Source of the DNA: Apostichopus japonicus
Taxonomy: Eukaryota; Echinodermata; Holothuroidea; Aspidochirotida; Stichopodidae
Direction of reading: 5' to 3'
NCBI RefSeq assembly: GCF_037975245.1
Contig: NC_092561.1
Span: 10,663,001 to 10,727,000, forward strand
DNA: 64,000 nt
The notes below the pieces were generated by a model. It did no database searches and had not been told where the DNA came from. It saw only the letters and a program-made list of their open reading frames with translations. Below are positions 24,594 to 37,059 of the stretch, in pieces (position 1 is the first letter of the stretch; each line of letters opens with the position of its first letter). The position numbers and the translations under genes were made by a program.

Positions 24594-25445
24594 ATCTCAG
24601 GGTAATATTCACTCTTTTACAAGTTCTTTAAATTCACCTGTAGCTATTCCAAGAAGCTTGATACCCCTACCTAAAACATGGCAAATAGTTATATATAGTC
24701 ATTCCATCACTACCTTCATGTGGCAGCTCTTAAACGTTATGGTATCATATGTGATTTGATCTGACTTTTATTAGGAAGGTCTTATGCATTAGTACTATCA
24801 ATAAAAGGAACGATACATACATTTTATATTATAGTGTTATTCCCTACTGTAATATGGTGTTTATTATCATGGAAATAGTGTTGCCTGTACTTCTAAACTA
24901 TTCCATTAATTCGTTAAATACCTACCATAGAACATTATTACTGTACTCGATTCAAAGCTCGCTGTTTAACAATGTAAATATCTACTGTTCTTCAGTTTTA
25001 TAACCAAGCATGCACCATTCAATACTTCCTGGTTAAAATGGCCGTGCACCTTCCTTCAAGCATTGAACACAGACACCTATCGCGGAACAGAAGTTGTTAC
25101 TAACCTTGTGCTTTTTGCTTTTAGTCGATGAAGTATTAAGGCCTCTTTGTAGTTATAGTTGAAATATCAGAATTATTTGACTCCTAGTTTATCCAGTTGT
25201 TGAAAGTACAACAGACGAGACGTAAATTACCTATGTCCGTTCAAAACCACGCGATTATAATGGAAATCCCCAGTTGCTGATTTGGGTGTCAATGTATTGA
25301 GCAATTACCTTACACCCTCCCGTAACTTGTTTAATGGTACATTTGTGCAGAGACATATTTCTACATTCCGTGCGTACACATACACACAGATGCCAACACA
25401 AATCAATACAGGGTATGCGAGTTAGCATGGTAACGATGTATGTTG
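24594..25445. other. no gene seen
   Basis: AT-rich and non-coding on both strands, with no internal repeat structure visible to me. Confidence 0.4.
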
Positions 25446-25540
25446 AATAATAATAATAATTATTATTATTATTATTATTATTATTAATAATAATAAGGAT
25501 AATAATTATAATGATAATATTAATAATAATAATCATAATG

Positions 25541-25581
<41 letters not shown>

Positions 25582-25718
25582 TATCATCATCATCATCATC
25601 ATAATAATCATAATCATAATCATAATCATAATCATAATCATAATCATAATCATAATAATAATAATAATAATAATCATAATCATAATAATAATAATCATAA
25701 TCATAATAATCATAATAA

Positions 25719-25769
<51 letters not shown>

Positions 25770-25800
25770 TAATAATAATGATAATAATAATAAGTAATAA
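25446..25800. repeat. (TAA/ATAATC)n microsatellite, about 355 bp
   Basis: It mixes (TAA)n, (TTA)n and (ATAATC)n blocks. The start is self-complementary: a run of AATAATAAT is followed by (TTA)n and then (ATA)n, so it can form AT-rich hairpins. The long Ile/Met frames in it are artefacts. Confidence 0.95.
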
Positions 25801-26858
25801 GACTTTAAATTCAATATACAAACTTAAAGTAGAACGATAGTGACAGAAAAAAAATCTCTCATTTTCCTATATAATGTAGTTTATATGTTACCAAGCAACA
25901 TATTTTTTTAATTTTCCAAATAGCACACCGGAAAGTAATAAAAAAGGGAATTGAAACATCATTTTTTCGTCTCCGTAATTAAGGAATTTGCAAACACTGC
26001 AACGACCTGGAACAGCCCTCAGTTCAGTGAATGACGTCACTGTGATGATCTTTTTTGTTGTGAACTGTTCAGTACGGAGCTGTGCGTGCATTTCGTGTCA
26101 GCATAACTGTTATTTTCCGGCGTAATGTTCAAGACATAAATAGAAAATGAATATCATGGTGTTTCTTGATTTCTTCACCTCGTGGCTACAAGTTTTTCTT
26201 TACGAAATTTGCGGCGATTTCGCAACGATTTCCCAATATCTGAAGAGGTAACTCGCAAGCTGACCTAAAGTAACGTAAATCTCAAGATCACGTTTTTGGC
26301 GGGTTTTATACAGAGTGATGTATGAATGTGCTCACTTACCAGTCAAACTGGCACAATAACAATAGTGACGATAGTCTCAAACGTAGTTTAGTATAACATC
26401 CGAAAGAAAATCCAAAGTTTTAAACAAAGTAGATTCGCTTGTATGCACTAGGCCTACTGTAAAACAAAAACGTTCCTTGTTCCGTGCGTCATTAAATCCA
26501 ACAGAAAGGTTTCACTGAGCTTGAAATACAACCGCATTTGAACTCAATCGAGTAGTTAGTCTAGCTCGAACAATTTTCTCACTACATGCAATGCCTATTG
26601 AGTTTATTCACATGCATGCCTCGTGGTTTGGGCTTCAGGAGGAATCGTATTCTAGCCCAACTTCACGTAGGTCCGCAAACGGTACTTTCACACTGTGCAA
26701 ACATAAGTGACATTGTGCGCTACCGTAAGTAATACTTCCACGATGTTTTGTTTCCCTCGAGCATACATACATTTCCTATTCGTATTACATTTAAAGTGGT
26801 TTGGAGGGTATGAACACATCTCTGCCCAAAAAACTCTGCCTAAGCGACGTCCATGCCC
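25801..26858. other. no gene seen
   Basis: Unstructured AT-rich sequence. Short frames at 25888-26091 and 26688-26964 have no support. Confidence 0.4.
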
Positions 26859-27625
26859 CAAGGGCGGCGGAAGCACTTTGAATCTGGGGGGGCACCAACG
26901 TGGAAGGGCACGTTGCAGAAATTCGATTGGACTGATGCAGCCTGATATTAAGTACCCTTCATAACTCTTATTGTATTATCTTATTTGCGTATACACATCA
27001 CTGCATCAACCCCCCCCCCCCCCCCCCTCAAGGAAACAATGCATACTAGCACTGCAGTATCTAATGTGCAAATTGGGAAACAAGGAAAAAGACAAAATGA
27101 TGTGAAATCATTATAAAGTCCCAGTCCCTGCACACGCGATCGATACATGCATGAAAGCAAATGAAATATGTCAATAAACTGAAAGAAAAGTAATTTTCTA
27201 TGTGTTTTTCAATGGTTGAACTGATATTATTATGATCATTATTATTGTAACGACTTTCCCAATAATTCTAACCAATTTGGAAAGGTTATAACACGGCAAA
27301 TGATTGTATGCTATTGGCATGCGATGTAGTAACCAACGCATGCCTACATGATATGCACATTAACATGTTGAACGCGCGCGAAGCGCGCGAAAAACTTTGG
27401 TAATATTTTTCGGGCAAGTCGTTACAGCCCCCCAGATCAAATTGGGCTCCTACGCCTGTGGTAGTAAACATATAAAACTTCCCGAAATATTTCATTCGAC
27501 GTGGGTTTCGCCTTGTAAACTCTTTTTTTATTTAGAAATTTTTATGTAGAAAAAGGGCACATTTTTAATCTGAGGAAAAGTGGGGGGCACGTGCCCCCTG
27601 TGCCCCCCCGGTTCCGCCGCCCTTG
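26859..27625. mobile_element. hAT-like MITE, 767 bp
   Basis: The left end CAAGGGCGGCGGAA is exactly inverted at the right end (TTCCGCCGCCCTTG). The flanks carry a perfect 8-bp duplication CCATGCCC (26851-26858 and 27626-27633), the standard hAT footprint. It contains a C20-type homopolymer (about 27010-27027). A module at 27310-27470 is shared with the transposon in the TRIM gene, around the palindrome CGCGCG-AGCGCGCGAAAA and the ATCAAATTGGGCTCCT block. There is no coding capacity. Confidence 0.9.
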
Positions 27626-27633
27626 CCATGCCC

Positions 27634-28300
27634 CAATTGAAATTTGCACGTGGATTCTCTCCTCACATAGTCATTGGGTTGTTCAGGTCTGACATATGTC
27701 TTCCAGTTCCAACACTTTCTGTTGCATTTATCGGGATATATATAAATAATGCGGCATAAAAGCATCAATCTTTCAAACTTTTTTTACTTTAGTGACCTTG
27801 CCACACGCAAATTTCAATTGGGCCCGAGATGGCTCTATGACCGATTATTCCGTAATTTACATTGGGGCAGTTGGCTTCACTAAAACGACAAGAAAAAGCA
27901 GGAACAATAACACCTTATTAAAATTAGACCGTTAAATGTCTCACGCAGTGTATCAAATCTCCTCTCTGGTTTAGGTTGTTTGTCGAGTCCAATATAGAGT
28001 AGCTTGCGACTAAACTTACACACTAAGTGCACACTGCTGAAGTACACTACGCCGAGCTCACTTTGTTATCATCATAATGACGTCACATGTCACTGTAGAT
28101 CACGTGATCATCATATCGCTGTTCGCGAAAAGCCCAATTTTTGTTTAAAAAATCAACGAGTTTAGGAATTTTGTTTAAGCCTTTCCCAACATCGGATTGA
28201 CTTGAATTTTCACATGTGTAATATGGAAACCAACTAGAATACTCTTGAATAAAATCGTATTTTTTCGTCGATGCTGAAAAATCACTATCGTTCATCTTTA
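27634..28300. other. no supported gene
   Basis: A 70-codon minus-strand frame at 28083-28295 has an ordinary amino-acid mix (MNDSDFSASTKKYDF start) but no splice context or family match that I recognise. It stops where the L1/Tx1-like element begins, and I do not call it. Confidence 0.35.
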
Positions 28301-31135
28301 AAAATTCGAAGGGTGATGTTATTTCTAATAAAGAGGAAGTTCTTTCCGAGATTCGGACTATTTACCAACGCCTTTATAGTTCAAATGGTTGTATTCCAGA
28401 TCCTTTTTTACTGACTTACCATGATCCCAAAGTAGAGGTTGATAATTTATTGGCTTGTGAGGGTTTGCTTTCTCTATATGAATGCACCAAAGCCCTCGAA
28501 GCATTGAAAAAACGACAAGGCGCCAGGTAGCGATGGTCTTTCGGCCAATATTTATAAAAAGTTTTGGGATTCAATCGGTGAATTAGTTTTAGAGTCTCTT
28601 AATCATGGCTTTGATAATGGTAGTTTTTCCACTGAGCAATCGAGGGGTATTATCACTCTCATCCTGAAACCTACGAAAGACCCCATGTCCCTGCAGAATT
28701 ATCGCCCTATTACTTTATTTAACACTGACTATAAGATCGGTGCTAAATCTATTGCCACCAGGCTGAAAACTGTAATTCAATCTCTTATTGGCCCTCATCA
28801 AACTGGTTTGTTAAAAGACAGATTTATCGGTGAAAACATAAGATTTGTTTTAGATTTAATAGATTACGCGGCAGAGCGAGATATTCCTGGCTTTATTTTC
28901 ATGATAGATTTCGAAAAAGCTTTCGATAAGCTTGAGTGAGATTTTATTAATAAGGCACTATCCTTTTTCAATTTTGGTACCAGTTTTAAAAAGTGGGTGA
29001 ATGTTTTTTACAAAAATACTACTGCTTGTGTATGTAACAACGGTTTTTCCACTGGCTTTTTTCCCGCTTGAGAGAGGAGTAAGGCAGGGATACCCGCTAA
29101 GACCTTATTTATTTATTCTTGCAGCGGAAGTTTGTGCATTAAAAATTAATAATAAGGAAGTCAGGATCATGCAATACGCTGATGACACAACTCTTTTTCT
29201 CGATAATAGAAGAAGCTCTTCAAAGGAGGCATTTAACATTCTTAATCAACTGAGACTAGCTTCCGGATTGACAATTAACTTAACCAAATAGAGTCTTTTC
29301 CCGCTAGGTCCGCTTGCCTCCCGTTGTCCGACCTTTATTCAGGACTTTAACATCAGATTCACTCTTGGGCCCGTAAAGTTATTAGGTATGTTCTTTACTG
29401 GCAATGGAAATGATCTCTTCCGTTTGAATTATGTTCCTTAGCTTTCTCGTCTTAAAAAGTGTTTAAGTGTTTGGAAATGTAGGGATTTGACCCCGATCGG
29501 TCGTAATGTTGTTGTCAAAACATTTGCTTTGTCGCAGCTTGTTTTTCTCTTCGGGTCCTTCCAAATCCACCTTCCCACTTTACTAAGGAGATACAAAGTA
29601 TCATTTTTGATTTTATATGGGCGGCAAATCCTGATAAAGTGAAACGCTCAGTCATGATTAATTCTGTCGGTGAGGGAGGGGGGGGGGGGCTAAAGGTAAC
29701 TCATATTTCTAGTTTTATAAACAGTCTTAAATGCACCTGGATTAAACGGTATAACAGCGACCTATACGGGTTGTGGAAAGTTTTTTTCGACATTTACTTA
29801 AGATCGTACGGAAAAGAACTTATTTTTTACTCTAATTGCTTAAAGAATGACATCATTAATATTTCAAATCCTTTCATTTACCAAATCCTTAGTGCGTGAT
29901 GTGAAATTTCTTTTATGAACCCGAATAGTAACTTTGGAAATCAAATTATCTGGAACAATTCCCACATACGTATTAACAATGATATTACCTTGTATAAGAA
30001 TTTACTCTTGAAAAATGTATATTATGTTGGGGATTTGTTTGATAATGACGGGAGACCTCTCCCGTTTGATTGTTTCAAGCGCAAATTCCAAATTATGCGT
30101 TTTCCTTTCACACTATATTGGGGTTTAATTGATAGTATCCCGAAAAGTTGGAGAGGGGCTGCTTGCGTTAGAAATAATATTGATAATGATAACATAATTC
30201 TATTCAATGAAGTTCTAAAAGCCTCATCAGTCTCCCAACTAGTTTATAAGCGCCATTTGCGTCGTCTATCAGACATACCAACTGCCATTGAAAAGTGGAA
30301 TATGACCTTCACCAACTTAACCTACAAAGACTGGCATCTCTTCTTTCATTTGCCGTATTGCACTGTCTCTGAAGCTTAAATCCAAATTTTCCAGTTCAAA
30401 TTTATTCATAGAATTGTTGCCACGAATAGGCTTCTTTCATTGATGGGTAAACGTGATTCAGATCTTTGTACCTTTTGTAAAATTGAAACTGAGAATATTG
30501 AGCACTTATTTTGGAAATGTCCCATAACTGCCTCTTTAATTTTAGATGTTGAAAATATGTTTCTTAAGAAGCAGTTCTTTTTTTCGAAGCAGGATATCTT
30601 TTTTGGTTATAACAACGGGAGGGGACATCCCTACAACTTTCTGATACTTCATATGAAATACTATATTTATGATTGCCAAAGGAATGAACGAAATCCATTA
30701 ATCAATGAGTTTTACGTTAAATTCAAATTCATAATCAGTATTGAAAGGTTCAATTATTTAAGAACTTCCAGCTTTTGAAAACATAAAGTTACTTTTGTGG
30801 AGTTATGGCACGCCTTTTCCTTATGTCCTGATTTATTCAATTAAGCCATATCGATTCCGTTTCCTTTACACTAGTTTTTTGCTATATACTTGCACATGTA
30901 CTCGAAAAGTGGTGTTCCATGTAATATATAGACTTACAAAAAAAATGAAGAAGTTATGTTACAAATCTAAAGAGAATTTCTTTTTGCATTGATGATAAAC
31001 GATGAATAAACGCAGGAAAAAAAATACTAATAATAATAACAATATTAATAATAATAATAATAATAATAATTAAAATAATAATCATAATCATAATCATAAT
31101 AAAATAACAACAACAACAATAATAATAATAATATT
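28300..31135 (+). mobile_element. L1/Tx1-like non-LTR retrotransposon, 5'-truncated and broken
   Basis: Fragments of one ORF2 appear in order: an endonuclease/RT linker (NKEEVLSEIRTIYQRLYSS), RT motifs (NDKAPGSDGLSANIYKKFW, NYRPITLFNTDYKIGAKSI, FIMIDFEKAFDKLE, GVRQGYPLRPYLFIL, YADDTTLF at about 29175) and a C-terminal Cys-His knuckle (CTFCKIETENIEHLFWKC, about 30470). The endonuclease is missing. It ends in a (TAA)n-type tail at 31017-31135. The LNTDYKI block and late zinc knuckle fit the L1/Tx1 group. Confidence 0.85.
28306..30778 (+). pseudogene. reverse transcriptase ORF2 remnant
   Basis: Lesions visible: a one-base shift at the A-run near 28508 (the frame leaves LKKRQGAR-stop and resumes as NDKAPGSD); a stop TGA at about 28937 where related elements have Trp after KLE; a shift between 28920 and 29070; a TAG after INLTK near 29289; and further shifts before 29639 and around 29900 and 30378. 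The catalytic YADD is intact but the protein cannot be made as one chain. Open pieces at 29639-30379 and 30440-30778 are the C-terminal region. Confidence 0.85.
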
Positions 31136-31139
31136 AGCG

Positions 31140-32440
31140 CAATTTTGTACATTTTCCAATTATTTACTTTGTCTTGTCTTTTAGATGCAGATTAGTGCGC
31201 AACAAAATATCGCTTTTACTCCATTACACTGCCTAAACCAAAGTGACTTTTCTCTCAGTTTAAATGTTTCTAAACTGCACCCCAACTGTATAGAATTCAG
31301 AGATCAACGTCTGGAAGCCTTATTTGTAGTTCGGAACAATTTGGTAATACTGAATATTTTGCCTCAAATTAATACCTTTGAAAGGCTATGGCAATGTTGT
31401 ATGATTCATTTTTGATGTAAATTAACAAAAATTTCATTTTTTTTTAAATTACAAATCTAGTTTAAATTGATGTTGTAAATATTTCTAATATAGGCTACAG
31501 CATTGTGGTATTATTCATTTTTCTAAAGATATTACCCTGCGGTTCTATTAAATTTCTATGTTAATTAACAAAATATTACAATTCGAGAAAACTACAAATG
31601 TAGGTATCAAGTGATGTTGTAAATACTACCATGGATAATGTATTGTCATAACATAGGTTCCTCCTTGAAACAAGCTATTTTCATTAGAAAGATCAGACCT
31701 TACCTTCATCTCTCAGTTCAATGTTTGTAGACTCCATCGTAGTCGTTTAGAAGTCAGAGATAAACGTCTCGAAGCCTTATTTGTCATCCGGAACAATTTC
31801 GTGAAACTTAATGTTTTGTCTCAAATGAACTATTTTGTGGTTTTATTCATTTTCGATGAAAAATATTAACATTTTCAAATTAGTTTAAAAATGAAAATCT
31901 AGGGTAAAGTGATATTGTTAAAACATCCATGAGTAAGTTATTTTCATGACATTTGTTCTTCCTTACAACGGCAAGATCTGACTTTTTCACTCAGTTTTTT
32001 AGTATTTTATACTACACCGTAGCCGTTTAGAAGTTAGAGATAATAAACGTCGGGAAGCTTTATTTGAAAACGGAAAAATTTGGTAAAACTGAATATTTTG
32101 CCTCAAATTACCACATTTGATAGGCTATATATAGCCTTTTGGTTTATTGATTTCGATGTAAATTAACAAAATTCTAAAATTCCTTTAAAAAAAACAAATC
32201 TAGGGTAAAGTGTTGTTGTAAATACATCCATGTTAGAATGTTAGACTTGACCGTAGCCGTTTAGATGAAGTGATAAACTTCTGTATTACTTATTTTATAC
32301 GTTATTTTTTTATTCGAATTAATGTTTTTTCTATTACTACAATACTTCTAGGAAATATTGATGTTGTAAATTAATACAATTTAAGTTATTTTATCACAAA
32401 GGTTCCTTATGAAAAGTTCTTATTATATTTATAATGTTGA
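31140..32440 (+). repeat. diverged tandem array, about 4 units of 250-480 bp
   Basis: A unit with landmarks CTCAGTTT-AATGTTT, a GAAGTNAGAGATNAACGTC block, GGAACAATTT-GTAA, TTTTGCCTCAAAT and AATCTAG-NTAAA-NTGATGTTGTAAAT recurs near 31240, 31715, 31985 and 32250. The opening (GTCTTTTAGATGCAGATTAG, 31177) matches a module inside the 2.6-kb repeats (about 14320 and 43620). Similar sequence resumes at about 41750-41960, so the retrotransposon at 32441-41580 appears to have landed inside this array. Confidence 0.6.
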
Positions 32441-32697
32441 TTCAATTCAATTCAATTCATAAGACTTTATTTCAATCTCTCGCATTAAAGTATGCAATTA
32501 TGACAATAGACGTGGGTAAATGTCAAGAGAACAAGAGATTGAGGAGTGCCAACAAGAAGCTCTGCAGAGCTTGTTTACGTTGACACCCCTTTACAAATAA
32601 AACATAGAAAGAAAGCTTAAGTATACAGAGAAAACAGAACAAAGATGGCAAAGAAAGGAAAATACAAAATCAATGATAGTTTGATATAAGATACTCT

Positions 32698-35600
32698 TTA
32701 AGACGTTTTTTTGAAGGTGTTCAAACTTTTACAACCAGTAATAGTAGTAGGGAGGGAATTCCAAAGTTTTACACCGACATAACGAATATCAAGTTGTGCA
32801 GACCTAAGTCTAAAGTAAGGAACAGTCAATTGATTTGGCGCACGGTTGGGATAAGGATCGTTACGTAACTGAAAATAGTTGCGAAAAGTCGACGGAGCAT
32901 TATCATGTAACCAATTGAAAATAAAAATACCAACATAGTAACGATTTATATCATAGATACTAAGAGCGTTAAGAGTAGTAAACAGGGGTGCTGTATGCTG
33001 GAGGTAATCCGCATTACAAATATAACGAATGGCTCTCTTTTGAAGTAAGTAAAGGGGTTGAATTCTAGAGGCATGGGTACTGCCCCAAATAACATTACAA
33101 TATGTAAGATAGGGAAGTATGAGTGTATTATACAAAGTGACCAATGTGCTTCTAGGAATGATTTGGCGAAGTCTACTAAGAACTCCAGCGCCTTTAGACA
33201 CTTTCATACAAATATTCTGAATATGATTATTCCAAGAAAGATGATTATCTATATAAACCCCAAGAAATTTAGTAGTCTTAGACAGCATAACATCAACACC
33301 GCAAAGTCTGATACTATTAATGTTAGGATTTAAGTGCTTTGAAGGTGTACTAAACACAATAGAGGTAGTTTTCTTAACATTTAGTGACAATTTATTTGCA
33401 CAAAACCAATCATGAATATATGTAAACTCATTCTGTATAGTATCCAATAGAAAATTAATGTCATTACTGGAAAAGAACAGGTTAGTATCATCAGCATAAG
33501 AGATTACATGAAATGTGTTGCTGGCTCTATAGAGGTCATTAACATAAATTATAAACAACAATGGACCAAGTATGGACCCTTGAGGAACACCACACTTAAT
33601 TGGCTTAGAATCAGAATTTATATTATTAATAACAACAAACTGGTGACGATCAGCAAGATAGCTTTTGAACCACTGAAGTACAGTTCCCCGGAATCCATAA
33701 TGACTAAGTTTTTCAAGTAAAATGTTATGGTCAAGGGTATCAAACGCCTTCGACAGATCCAGAAATATACCAGAAGCATACTGATTATTTTCGAAAGCTT
33801 CCATAACTTTACAAGTAAAATGTAAAATAGCATGTGTAGTTGAGCTGCCAGGAAGGAAACCAAATTGATAGTTATACAGTAAATTATGCTTAGCAATAAA
33901 GTTATATAACCGTGAGAACATTATTTTTTCGATTACCTTGGAGAAACATGGGAGAACTGAAATGGGTCTATAATTATTCACGGATTCCTTTTCACCGGCC
34001 TTAAAGACAGGAACAACTCGAGCTATTTTTAAAGATGTGGGGACAACACCAAGCTCATAAGAGAGATTACAAAGATATGTGAGTGGAATACATAATGAAT
34101 GGGCAACATGTTTTACAATAATAGCAGAAACACGATCAAAACCAGCAGCGGATGGCTTGAGTGATAGGAGTACTTTAAGGACCTCATCTCTTGTTGCAGG
34201 AATAATGAATCAAGAGTCAATGACTGCTGCTTGCAGGTACATTTTGTAGTGAGAATTAACATTAGGAATCTTATGTTGAGTGGCTGGACCAATAGTAGTA
34301 AAATAATCATTAAAAATGTTTCCAATATCCAATGGATTAGAAAAACTGACCCCCTGATAATTAATCTGTTCAGGAGTGCAATTAGCTTGTCGACCATGTA
34401 AAAGTGTATTTATTGACCGCCACATACTTTTCGCATCCTGGTTGTTATTATTAAACATATTGGTGTAGTAAGACTTTTTGGCCAGCCTGATAACAGACGT
34501 AAGACGATTACGAAAACGTTTGTAGTCGTTAAAGGGGGTTGCAGTGCGACTACGGAGATATCTTTTATATAAATGATTCTTTGTACGGCAAGAATTAAGG
34601 ATGGCAGGAGTCATCCAGTCACTCTTGTCACTAATACCCTTCTTTGTAATAGGAACATACGGAAGACAGTTGTTTAAATGCTTACTAAATATTTTATTAA
34701 ACTGATCAAATGCAACGTTTACATCATTGCCATAAAAGACATCTTGCCAAGTTTCGTTTTCAATAGCAGACCGAAATAACCGTATAGTTGCTGGATTAAC
34801 GTGCCTCCTTAAAGTAATTGACGGAATACTAGTTTTAACATTGTCAATTTCAACAATAGTAAAAACAGGGAAATGATCCGAAATATCGTCACAAATTATG
34901 CCCGAGGTAGATGACAGTGATGGACTATTCGTAAAAATGACATCAAGAAGTGTAGCAGAGTGTGACGTTATCCTAGAAGGCAAATTGTGGAGTGGACGAA
35001 AAGAGTGAGAGTGTACAAGGTTGATAAACTGATTACCGATGTTTTCCGATGTAATTAAGAGATTACAGTTAAAATCGCCCATTAAGAAACAACTCCTGCC
35101 TTCTCGATTCAATGAAATAAATAAAGTAGAGAACATGTCAAGCACAGTTTCGCTAACACCGGAGGGGCAATAAATAACCCCTATGATGATTGGCGAATGA
35201 GAAGCCTGTAGTTCTATAAAAGTCGACTCAAATACGCCTTCTACAAATGTACTCAAATCTGAACGAGATTTGTATTTAAGAGATGAATTGATATATAGTG
35301 CGACCCCTCCACCACGCCCTTACCTAGAGGCATGTTCCATATTATACCCAAGGATGTTGTAGAGAGTATGTAAAGTATTAGGATTACCAAGCCAGGTCTC
35401 GGTTATACCGATAACAGAAAAATTATGCCTAACGGATCTTAGTGATAATAATAAATTATTAAAGTTACTACTCAGAGACCTAGCATTCACATGATACAAG
35501 GTAAGTTTCTGATCCCATAAATCGTTGGTAATATCTTGAAAGAAATTATAATCATAATACTTGCAGTTAGTAGCTTGAAAACTTTGAACAGAATTGATAT

Positions 35601-35844
35601 CAGGATCAATAGAACTGAGAGGGGAATTAATGTCGTCGCATGCTTGAAAGTGATTTCGAGTATTTTTACAAATGATACAGGCTATGTCCCCATGCAAACT
35701 AACAATAGGATTACTAATACAGTCATTATGCCATTTAATAACCCCTGAGCAATTACAGCAATGACCTATGGAACAGCGATCACTAGACGTTAAGCTATGC
35801 GCACAAATACAACAGAGGTGACTAAATAAAGTACAATGCTCCAT
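32698..35844 (-). pseudogene. retrotransposon ORF2 (endonuclease plus reverse transcriptase), two nonsense codons
   Basis: One frame of 1049 codons runs from the ATG at 35844 to 32698. It is broken only by TAA at 35320-35322 and TGA at 34210-34212. The N-terminus has a Cys/His cluster (CCICAHSL, CIICKNTRN). The endonuclease shows HVNARSL, TETWL, GRGGGVALYI, GDFNCNLL and SDHFPVF. The RT shows NYRPISVLPCFSKVIEKI, FLDLSKAFDTLDH, GVPQGSILGPLLFIIYVND and YADDTNLFF. The C-terminus has TKFLGVYIDNHLSW and a thumb/connection region. The endonuclease makes the target nick and the RT copies the RNA at it. The lack of frameshifts implies a fairly young insertion. Confidence 0.9.
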
Positions 35845-36152
35845 GCAGTATCAAATACAAACTATCAAGAAGTAAGAAAAGAAAAAAAGAGAAGGAAAGA
35901 AGGACAGAACAAAATAAGAAGAGTGAAAAAAAGTATTATAACGTATAATACCTTGAATGTGGATAAGACGGGTGGTTGGACAAACGAAAACACACGACAA
36001 AAGGGAAATCCTTTAAAGTAATCTGTAAAATACCAGTAAAACGTGCAACTACTTGCTACATTTAACGACAATGGTAGGTACTGTCCCCAAAAATCAAGAT
36101 AGCGGCTTCAAATTCAAGATGGCGGCTTCAACTTCACCATTGTGTCCGTACA

Positions 36153-36771
36153 TTACCGAAGTCTTGCCAGGTCCTCTGTATTAGCAATATGATGTTTATG
36201 ATCGTTTCCATCAATGACGAATATCTTCCCATCTAGGGTCCAAGACCGGTTAACTCTTTCATGTTTGCGGGCACGGGCGAATAGCTCCTGGTTCCTGCGG
36301 GTCAAATCCTCATTAATGTATATTCTGGTGCTTTTTAGTGAGGTCCTGGCACGATATATCCTGTCTCTTGTGTTGTATGAGTTCAGTTTGACGATGATAG
36401 CCCTGGGTCGGGTGGCGTTTGCTATGTTGTTAGCTCTAGGTCGGGGTGAAATGCGGTGTGAACGGTCGATTTCTCCAGGGGTAAGGGTAACGTTCAGTTT
36501 TTCGGTCGCCAGATTAATGACTAACTCGTCAGTCGATTCTCCAGGAGATTCAGGAATCCCCTGTATGCGGAGACAGTTACGCCTTGAATACTGCTCCTGG
36601 CGGTCAGCAGAGTCCTGGATTGCAGTTAAGCCCGTCTGAGCTGGCATATTTCCTCCCTGGCATCATCAAGTTGTTTTTGATTTTTGGACAGTTCAAGTTG
36701 GAAGGTGTCATGAATTTCTTTACATACCTTCTCTTTCACTGCTTCCGCTATCGCTGGCACTAGTTTGCATA
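36153..36771 (-). pseudogene. retrotransposon ORF1, C-terminal part
   Basis: From the junction with the CACTG element the frame reads KLVPAIAEAVKEK, then a short coiled-coil-like stretch ending LRRA-stop. A one-base shift near 36605-36615 moves to the frame of DSADRQEQYSRRNCLRIQG, DRSHRISPRPR, PRAIIVKLNSYNTRDRIY and IYINEDLTRRNQELF, ending at 36153. This pattern matches the RRM and C-terminal domains of L1-type ORF1 proteins, which coat the element RNA. ORF1 is dead through the shift as well as the insertion. Confidence 0.75.
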
Positions 36772-37059
36772 CACTGAAAAAATAAACTAGTCAATATTGC
36801 CACGGACTAACGTTAAATTAGTCTGTAACGTTAGTCAATGCACACGGACTAGCAAAAATCTTCGTTTCATCGCTGCTTCTTAGTCAGTTTACACTGACTG
36901 AGGAAAATATATTCGCAGCTTAGTCGGTGGCGACGGACTAAGGTATTTTAACCCATGGACTAAGAACGATACGGACACCCGATTTACGCCATAATCGTAG
37001 CTTAGTCGGTGTCGACGGACTAATGTATTTTAACCCACTTCGATTCACTTCAATTTGGA

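Noticed and set aside
25255-25840. Ile/Met/Asn-rich long frames as genes
   Set aside because: They translate an (ATA/ATC)n microsatellite.
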